Origin: DATFEN01 sp035691285
GTDB taxonomy: Bacteria > Acidobacteriota > Vicinamibacteria > Fen-336
DNA: 13,392 nucleotides
Assembly: GCA_035691285.1 (NCBI GenBank)
Contig: DASSJI010000202.1
Coordinates: 1-13,392 of the forward strand
Direction of reading: 5' to 3'
The position numbers and the translations under genes were made by a program. This document shows positions 5,514-11,499 of this stretch, piece by piece; the first letter of the stretch is position 1; each line of letters begins with the position of its first letter. Under the pieces are notes generated by a model. That model worked only from the letters and a program-made list of their open reading frames with translations, was not told the origin of the DNA and did no database searches.

Positions 5514-7865
5514 TCAGACGGACAGGCGCATCTTCTTCAAGAACGCCGCGTGGCGCGGATCGCGCTCGAGACTCTTCAGCAGCGGGTCTCCCTTCACATT
5601 GACGAGCCCGGGGTCGCGCTGCGCGTGGGCCCGATCGAGCCACGCGAACGCCTTGTCGGTCTCGCCCCGGAACGCGTACAGCTCCGCGATCTGGAACGCG
5701 CTCTCCCTGTTGTTCTTCTCGACGATCTCGGCGAGAGCGGCGTCGGCCTCCTGCTTGCGGCCGCATGCATGCAGGGCCAGCGCGACCGCGAAGCGGCGCC
5801 AGCCGGTGTGCGTCTCGAGCTCCGCCTCCCGCAGCGCGGCCTCCGGCCGCGAACGCAGCAGCTCGACGAGCGCCAGGACGTGGTGGCCCCCGGAGTACTC
5901 CGGGCCCAGCTCGAAGATCTTGCGGTAGGCCGCCTCGGCTTCGTCGAGGCGCCCCGCTGCCAGCGCGTACAAGCCGACACGCGAGTGCGCGACCCGGCTG
6001 AGAGGGTCGAGCTCCACGGCCTTGCGGCTGAGGCGAAGCGCTTCGTCGAAGCGACCGAGGACGCGCGCGAGCAGGGCTGCGCGCCGGATGACGGCCGCAT
6101 TACCCGGCTCGAGCGCGAGGGCGCGACGGAACGCAGTGTCGGCGCCTTCCCAGTCCCAATCGTACGCAGTCTTGATGTTGCCGAGGACGGCGTGCGCTTC
6201 GGCGAGGTCGGGTGCCAGCGCCAGCGCCTTCTCGACCTCCTGGCGCGCCGTTGCGTATCCCGCTTCGACAGGCACCTGCCCGCCCCCGGCTCGACTACCC
6301 CAGACCGTGGCGAGGCCGACATGCGCGAGCGCGTAGCCGGGATCCAGCGCGAGCGCCCGCTCGAAGTAGGAGATCGCTTTGGCGCGGCCCTCCTCGGTCC
6401 CCACGTCTCGGAAGAACTTGCCCTGGAGGTAGAGGTTGAACGCCTCGGCGTTGGCCTGCGCTCCAGGCCTGGGTGCAGCCTGGCCCAGCAGCGTCACCTT
6501 CAGAGCCCTGGCGACCGAGCCCGCGATCTCGTCCTGGACCTCGAAGATGTCGTCCATCTCGCGGTCGTAGGTCTCCGACCAGAGATGGAAGCCGTTCTCG
6601 GCACTCACGAGCTGAGCCGTGATGCGCACGCGGTTGCCTGCCTTGCGCACGCTGCCTTCCAGGAGCGTGGCTACGTTGAGCTTCTGGCCGATGGCGCGGA
6701 CGTCCTCGGTCTTGCCCTTGAACTGAAAGGACGACGTCCTCGCGGTGACGCGCAGCTCGGGGATCTTGGCCAGGACGTTGAGCAGCTCCTCTGCCAGGCC
6801 ATCGGAGAAGTACTCGTTGTCCTTGTCGCCGCTCATGTTCACGAACGGGAGAACCGCGATCGAGCGAAGCTGGGCAGCGGGAACGGCAGCAGGCGGCTTC
6901 GGCCCGAGCGCCCGCCAGGCGACCGCACCGATCGCCAGCGCCAGCAGGGCGGCGCCGACAACGAGCCAAGGCGTGGTCGAGCGTCCTGGGACAGGCCGAG
7001 GCGATACCGTCGTGTCACGGCGCAGGCGCTCGAGATCGGTCCGCATCTCTGCAGCGCTCTGGTAGCGGAGCTTGCGGTCTTTCTCGAGGGCCTTGGCGAT
7101 GATCCGCTCCAGTGCCGCAGGAATCTTTGGGTTGAGCCGCACCGGAGCAGTCGGGGTCGAGTTGAAGATGGCCTCCAGGGTCTCGCCGGTGGAATCTCCG
7201 GGAAACGCGAGCTTGCCGGTCGCCATCTCGTAGACCACGGCGCCAAACGAGAAGAGATCCGTGCGCGCGTCCAGCTCCTTGCCCCGAGCCTGCTCCGGCG
7301 ACATGTAGGCCACCGTCCCGATCGTCGATTTCGCCGGCGTGAGATCCAGAGGCTGGCTGGGAGTCGCCTGCTCCGAATCGGTCGAATCCTGGCTCGCCGC
7401 CTGCTTCGCCAAGCCGAAGTCCAGGACCTTGGCCTGCCCGCGCGCCGTCACGAAGATGTTCGCGGGCTTGAGGTCGCGGTGGACGATGCCCTTGGCATGG
7501 GCCGCGTCCAGCGCGTCGGCGATCTGCACGCCCAGCTCGACGACGCGTTCGACCTCCATCGGCTGGCCAGCGATGGCGTGCTTCAGCGTCTGGCCTTCCA
7601 TCAGCTCCATCACGATGAAGCTGCGCCCCTTGTCCTCGCCGATCTCGTGGATCACGCAGATGTTGGGGTGGTCGAGGGCCGAGGCGGCGCGGGCTTCCCG
7701 CACGAAGCGCTCGCGGGCGTGCGGATCGCTGACCAGCTCGTCCGGGAGCAGCTTCAGCGCCACGTGACGGCGGAGACTCGTATCCTCGGCCTCGTACACG
7801 AGGCCCATCCCGCCGCCCCCGAGCTTCCTCAGGATCCGGTAGTGGGACAGCGTCTCGCCGATCAT
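5514..7865 (-). CDS. Transmembrane Ser/Thr protein kinase with TolB-like and TPR C-terminal sensor (783 aa)
   Basis: The N-terminal kinase domain (about 9-285) is complete. It has the glycine loop LGGGGMGLVY at 15-24, the ATP lysine K38 in ALKLL, E57, the catalytic loop HRDLKPAN at 129-136 with D131, DFG at 149-151, and the activation-segment end GTVAYMSPEQ at 183-192. A basic/proline linker leads to one membrane helix at about 300-319. Outside it lies a region starting SIAVLPFVNMSGDKDNEYF (335-353), typical of the TolB/FlgO-like domain found with adenylate cyclases and kinases. TPR-type helical repeats follow from about 475 to the end (for example YFERALALDPGYALAHVGLA). The topology implies a cytoplasmic kinase with an exported protein-binding sensor. 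ATG 7865 begins the usual Hanks-kinase lead-in IGETLSHYRI. It sits 22 bp after one peptidase-like gene and 17 bp before another. Substrates are unknown. Confidence 0.92.
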   Translation of the reverse strand: MIGETLSHYRILRKLGGGGMGLVYEAEDTSLRRHVALKLLPDELVSDPHARERFVREARAASALDHPNICVIHEIGEDKGRSFIVMELMEGQTLKHAIAGQPMEVERVVELGVQIADALDAAHAKGIVHRDLKPANIFVTARGQAKVLDFGLAKQAASQDSTDSEQATPSQPLDLTPAKSTIGTVAYMSPEQARGKELDARTDLFSFGAVVYEMATGKLAFPGDSTGETLEAIFNSTPTAPVRLNPKIPAALERIIAKALEKDRKLRYQSAAEMRTDLERLRRDTTVSPRPVPGRSTTPWLVVGAALLALAIGAVAWRALGPKPPAAVPAAQLRSIAVLPFVNMSGDKDNEYFSDGLAEELLNVLAKIPELRVTARTSSFQFKGKTEDVRAIGQKLNVATLLEGSVRKAGNRVRITAQLVSAENGFHLWSETYDREMDDIFEVQDEIAGSVARALKVTLLGQAAPRPGAQANAEAFNLYLQGKFFRDVGTEEGRAKAISYFERALALDPGYALAHVGLATVWGSRAGGGQVPVEAGYATARQEVEKALALAPDLAEAHAVLGNIKTAYDWDWEGADTAFRRALALEPGNAAVIRRAALLARVLGRFDEALRLSRKAVELDPLSRVAHSRVGLYALAAGRLDEAEAAYRKIFELGPEYSGGHHVLALVELLRSRPEAALREAELETHTGWRRFAVALALHACGRKQEADAALAEIVEKNNRESAFQIAELYAFRGETDKAFAWLDRAHAQRDPGLVNVKGDPLLKSLERDPRHAAFLKKMRLSV

Positions 7866-7887
7866 GGCGTGCGGCTGCCTCGAAGCG

Positions 7888-9138
7888 CTATTGAAGCGCG
7901 GTCTGCAGCGCCGACGCCGCGACGCCGGGCGCCGCGCCGCCCAGGTCGTCTCCGCCCAGGACGACGACCGCGTTCCCCGACCGGTACGACCGCGAGCGGG
8001 GCACGCTGCGGAGGCCGTCCTGGAACTCGGCCGCATCCTTCTCGGTTTCCCAGCGCGTCGTGAGGATGGTCGCGCTCTTCGTTCCGTTCGCGTAATGCTG
8101 ATAGACGTCCCCCGCGGTTCCCGCCGCCGCGGCGTTCGTCCAGTGGGCGGGGGAGGTTGCCTCCGGCGAGTCGAAGTCGACCGCGCCGCCGCCCGACATC
8201 GCCGCCAGGACCAGCTCTCCCAGCGTCCCGCGACCGGCGAGGGTCCAGTCCGGACCCAGTTGCCCGGACAGGTCCGGCGGCGCGAGCGGAGACGGCGCGT
8301 CGCGGCGCGCCTCATCCCAGTACTTCTCCGCGTGGAGGATCTGCTCGGTCGTGCGCGGCGGGTCCTTGAACGCGCGGTCGAAGTCCGCGGACGGGATGCC
8401 CAGGAGCATGCGCCTCGCGTCGCCGCGGAACAGGAAGGACATGCCCAGCACGTACGAGGCGATCAGGCCCCGCTGGATCACTGGAGGCGCCGTCCTCAGC
8501 CGCTCGGCGCGGGTCTTCTCCGCGCGCTGCATCTCGTGCATCGATTCCAGCGACAGCCGGCCCGCACCGATCTCTCGGACCATGAACAGCGTCATCACCG
8601 CGGTTCCCGAGCCCTCGACGACGGCGGCGATCGCGGCGGATCGATCGTCCTCGCCCTGAGTGGACTCGAGGAGCGCGTCGAGGTCGAAGTGCTGGTCGTC
8701 GAGGGCGTGGGTCAGCTCGTGGGCGAAGAGCACAGGCGCGACCGTCGAGGAGGCGGCGCCCTCGACCACCGAGAAGACGTCGCTGCCGGGGTCGTAGTAG
8801 CCGAGGGCCTGCTCCTCGAGGACGTCGAGGATCGAGGCCAGCAGGTCGAAACCGGCCGGCAGCAGCCCGAGCTGCTCGTAGGCCTTCTGGTCGAGGCGGA
8901 CGCGCTCTTCGGGCCACTCGCTGCGGGCGCGCTCGGAAAAGTGGGCGCGCGCCTCGGCGGGGGTCACGGTCTTCACCGTGACGGGGCGCTTGAACTTCAG
9001 GCCCCGCAGCTCTTCCACGGCTGGCTGGATGCGGGCGACGAGCGCGGCGGGGTCCTCGGCGGTCGAAGCCGCGGCGCCGGAGGCCGCGAAGACACACAGA
9101 CACAGCGCGATCGAGAGAGGACGCTGGCCGGGGATCAC
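7888..9138 (-). CDS. Exported HExxH metallopeptidase-like protein (416 aa)
   Basis: A signal peptide spans about residues 1-24 (hydrophobic SIALCLCVFAASGAAA). The zinc-site motif is AHELTHALDDQ, with H140, E141 and H144. It follows ALGYYDPGSDVFSV, a stretch that in such proteins precedes the zinc helix. E175 in AAVVEGSGTA, 31 residues after H144, is a plausible third ligand. The C-terminal third (about 290-416) contains no recognised catalytic motif and may be a separate domain (LGELVLAAM, then AAGTAGDVYQHYANG). I do not recognise a named family; proteolytic activity is inferred from the motif. The start is GTG 9138, 31 bp from the divergent thiolase start, with TACAAT 9 nt upstream and no Shine-Dalgarno. 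The stop is 22 bp before the kinase start, so the gene heads a probable three-gene operon. Confidence 0.72.
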   Translation of the reverse strand: MIPGQRPLSIALCLCVFAASGAAASTAEDPAALVARIQPAVEELRGLKFKRPVTVKTVTPAEARAHFSERARSEWPEERVRLDQKAYEQLGLLPAGFDLLASILDVLEEQALGYYDPGSDVFSVVEGAASSTVAPVLFAHELTHALDDQHFDLDALLESTQGEDDRSAAIAAVVEGSGTAVMTLFMVREIGAGRLSLESMHEMQRAEKTRAERLRTAPPVIQRGLIASYVLGMSFLFRGDARRMLLGIPSADFDRAFKDPPRTTEQILHAEKYWDEARRDAPSPLAPPDLSGQLGPDWTLAGRGTLGELVLAAMSGGGAVDFDSPEATSPAHWTNAAAAGTAGDVYQHYANGTKSATILTTRWETEKDAAEFQDGLRSVPRSRSYRSGNAVVVLGGDDLGGAAPGVAASALQTALQ

Positions 9139-9147
9139 AGGCGGAGC

Positions 9148-9160
9148 ATTGTACTAAGAT
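9148..9160. promoter_or_regulatory. Back-to-back -10-like boxes for the divergent peptidase and thiolase genes
   Basis: The whole gap between the two starts is 31 bp. On the minus strand TACAAT (9153-9148, 5/6 to TATAAT) ends 9 nt before GTG 9138. On the plus strand TAAGAT (9155-9160, 4/6) ends 9 nt before ATG 9170. No -35 matches were found at 16-18 bp, and each would lie inside the opposite gene. Transcripts would have leaders of only about 3 nt. Confidence 0.4.
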
Positions 9161-9169
9161 CGCGGCCGG

Positions 9170-10399
9170 ATGCCGGGCCGCGCCGCCATCGTCGCAGGCT
9201 GCCGCACTCCCTTCGCCCGCGCCGGCACGGTCTACCGCGAGATGACCGCGGTCGATCTCGCCCGCGCCTGCGTGCGCGAGCTGGTCGAGCGAAGCGAGGT
9301 CGATCCGGCCTGGGTCGAGACGGTCGTGATGGGGCAGGTGGTGGCGTCCCCCAAGGCGCCGAACCTGGCGCGCGAGGTGGTCCTCGGCGCTGGCTTGCCC
9401 GTGGCGACGCCGGCTCACACGGTCAACCGCGCCTGCGCTTCGGCGAGCCAGGCGATCGCCGACGTGGCGTCGGCAATCCTCGCCGGCCACGCGACGTGCG
9501 GCATCGCGGGCGGGGCCGAGAGCCTGTCGGATCCGCCGATCCTGGTGGGCAGGGGGATGCGAAGGGCGCTGCTCGAGGCTTCTCGCGCCAAGAGCCTGGC
9601 GGGGCGGCTGCGTCCCTTCCTGGGCCTTCGGCCGCGGGATCTCGCGCCGGACGCGCCGGCCATCGCCGAGCCGTCGACGGGCCTCACGATGGGCCAGTCG
9701 GCCGAGAAGATGGCCAAGGAGAACGGCGTCACTCGCGAGGAGCAGGACGAGATCGCCTGGCGCAGCCACGTGCGCGCCGCGGCGGCCGCCAACGACGGGC
9801 GAATCCCCGCAGAGCTCGCTCGCGTCTTCGTGCCGCCGAAGTACGAAGCCGTGGAATCGGACAACCTCGTACGGCGCGAGGCGACCCGCGAGGCGCTCGC
9901 GGCGCTGCCGCCGGTCTTCGACCGCAGGCACGGCAGCGTCACCGCCGGCAACTCCTCGCCGCTGACCGATGGCGCGGCGGCCGTGCTGCTGATGGAGGAG
10001 GAGCGCGCGAAGGCCCTCGACTACGAGCCGCTGGCCTTCATCCGCTCGTGGGCGGTCGCCGCCGTCGATCCGGCGGGACAGCTCCTGATGGGACCGGCCG
10101 TGGCGGTCCCGAAGGCCCTCGAGCGGGCTGGCATCACGCTCGAGGAGGTGGACCTGGTCGAGATGCACGAGGCCTTCGCGGCTCAAGTCGCTTCGAACTC
10201 GAAGGCGCTCGGCGGCGTCCATCCCGATCGCCTCAACGTCATGGGCGGCTCGATCGCCCTTGGCCATCCTTTCGGCGCGACCGGCGCGCGGCTCACGACC
10301 ACGCTCGCGAACGAGATGAGGCGCCGCGGCGTCCGCTTCGGGCTGGTGTCGGTCTGCGCCCAGGGCGGGATGGGCTTTGCGATGGTGCTGGAGCGATGA
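9170..10399 (+). CDS. fadI: 3-ketoacyl-CoA thiolase, FadI/HADHB type (409 aa)
   Basis: This thiolase carries out the last step of beta-oxidation, splitting 3-ketoacyl-CoA with CoA to give acetyl-CoA and a shortened acyl-CoA. The N-terminal CRTPFARAGTVYREMTAVDL is typical of the family. The acyl-accepting cysteine is C89 in NRACASASQA, the active-site histidine is H366 in ALGHPFGATGAR, and the base cysteine is C396 in VCAQGGMG. An inserted basic loop at about 128-160 (RRALLEASRAKSLAGRLRPF) and the LTMGQSAEKMAKENGVTREE segment point to the FadI/HADHB branch rather than biosynthetic acetoacetyl-CoA thiolases. The ATG at 9170 has no Shine-Dalgarno but a -10-like box 9 nt upstream. The stop overlaps the next gene's ATG (ATGA), the first of two such couplings in the cassette. 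Confidence 0.9.
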   Translation: MPGRAAIVAGCRTPFARAGTVYREMTAVDLARACVRELVERSEVDPAWVETVVMGQVVASPKAPNLAREVVLGAGLPVATPAHTVNRACASASQAIADVASAILAGHATCGIAGGAESLSDPPILVGRGMRRALLEASRAKSLAGRLRPFLGLRPRDLAPDAPAIAEPSTGLTMGQSAEKMAKENGVTREEQDEIAWRSHVRAAAAANDGRIPAELARVFVPPKYEAVESDNLVRREATREALAALPPVFDRRHGSVTAGNSSPLTDGAAAVLLMEEERAKALDYEPLAFIRSWAVAAVDPAGQLLMGPAVAVPKALERAGITLEEVDLVEMHEAFAAQVASNSKALGGVHPDRLNVMGGSIALGHPFGATGARLTTTLANEMRRRGVRFGLVSVCAQGGMGFAMVLER

Positions 10400-11499
10400 A
10401 CGCCCTCGACGGCGTCCGCGTCCTGGACCTGACGCGCTACATACCGGGGCCCTACTGCACGATGCTGCTGGGGGACCTGGGCGCCGACGTCGTCAAGGTG
10501 GAGGAGCCGTTCCTCGGCGATCCGACCCGCGTCGTCCCGCCCGCGGCCGGCGAGGACAGCGCGCTGCACGCGGCGCTCAACCGCAACAAGCGGTCGGTCG
10601 CCGTCGACCTGCGCAGCGACGAGGGCGCCGCGATCGTGAGGCGCCTGGCGGCCGCCAGCGACGTACTTGTCGAAGCCTATCGGCCTGGCGTTCTCGAGCG
10701 GCGCGGCCTGGGTCCGGCGGCCCTGCTCGCGACGAACCCGCGGCTCGTGTACTGCTCGGTGACGGGCTTCGGTCAGGAAGGAACCTTGCGCTCGCGGGCG
10801 GGCCACGACATCACCTATCTGGCCCGCTCCGGCTTCCTGGGCGCGAGCGTCGGGGCCGACGGCCGGCCCGTGCTGCCGCCGACGCAGGTCGCCGACATGG
10901 CCGGCGCGCTGGTCGCGACGCTCGGCATCCTCGCCGCGCTCCAGGCGCGCGAGCGCACCGGGCGGGGTCAGCACGTGGACGCGTCGATGTCGGACGGCAT
11001 GCGGGCGCTCCTCACCGTGCCCGCCGCGCGGCGCCTTGCCGGCGGGCCGCACGCGAACGAGCTGAGCGGGGCCTATGCCTGCTACAACGTCTACCGCTGC
11101 CGGGACGGTCGCTACCTCGCCGTCGGCGCCCTCGAGCCGAAGTTCTGGGAGGCGCTGTGCGAGGCGCTCGGCCACCCTGCGCTGGCTCGCGCGCAGTGGG
11201 ACGAGGCGCGCCAGGGCGAACTGGTCCGGACGCTCGCAGCGACCTTCGCGACGCGCGACCGGGACGCGTGGGTCGAGTCCCTGGCCGCGCGCGACGCGTG
11301 CGTCGAGCCGGTGCTCGACCTCGACGAGGCGCTGGCGCAGCCCCAGGCGGCCGGTGGACCGCTGCGGCTCGCCGAGACGCCCTGCGCAACGCGGCGCGAG
11401 GCGCCTCGGCTCGGCCAGCACACCGACGAGGTCCTCGAGGCGGCCGGCTACTCGCGCGAGGAGATCGGCAGGCTCCGGGACGCGGGGGCGGTGGCTTGA
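10396..11499 (+). CDS. CaiB/BaiF-fold protein, probable alpha-methylacyl-CoA racemase (367 aa)
   Basis: The N-terminal LDGVRVLDLTRYIPGPYCTM, then LGADVVKVEEP and RNKRSVAVDL, are diagnostic of the class III CoA-transferase fold. Within the fold, RAGHDITYLARSG (H137, D138), ADMAGA (D167) and GALEPKFW (E247) match the catalytic His, Asp and Glu of alpha-methylacyl-CoA racemase. The His-to-Asp spacing of 30 is the same as I recall for the mycobacterial enzyme. That enzyme interconverts (R)- and (S)-2-methylacyl-CoA so that branched chains can enter beta-oxidation. The neighbours support this: the gene overlaps thiolase (ATGA) and hydratase-dehydrogenase (TTGA) genes at its ends. A CoA-transferase acting on another substrate remains possible, as the fold covers both. 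The frame is open far upstream, but that part is antisense to other genes; ATG 10396 begins the family's N-terminus. Confidence 0.85.
   Translation: MNALDGVRVLDLTRYIPGPYCTMLLGDLGADVVKVEEPFLGDPTRVVPPAAGEDSALHAALNRNKRSVAVDLRSDEGAAIVRRLAAASDVLVEAYRPGVLERRGLGPAALLATNPRLVYCSVTGFGQEGTLRSRAGHDITYLARSGFLGASVGADGRPVLPPTQVADMAGALVATLGILAALQARERTGRGQHVDASMSDGMRALLTVPAARRLAGGPHANELSGAYACYNVYRCRDGRYLAVGALEPKFWEALCEALGHPALARAQWDEARQGELVRTLAATFATRDRDAWVESLAARDACVEPVLDLDEALAQPQAAGGPLRLAETPCATRREAPRLGQHTDEVLEAAGYSREEIGRLRDAGAVA

Noticed and set aside
5424..8063. Plus-strand open frame of 879 codons
   Set aside because: It lies antisense to the kinase and peptidase genes, which show complete domain motifs. 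Its own translation is low-complexity, rich in Arg, Ala and Gly. Long shadow frames are expected at this GC content.
8312..10267. Minus-strand open frame of 651 codons
   Set aside because: It is antisense to the thiolase and in another frame of the HELTH protein gene. No domain motif is present.
7864..10395. Plus-strand open frame running into the racemase gene, giving an apparent 1211-residue protein
   Set aside because: The upstream part is antisense to the HELTH protein gene and out of frame with the thiolase. The racemase family N-terminus begins exactly at ATG 10396.
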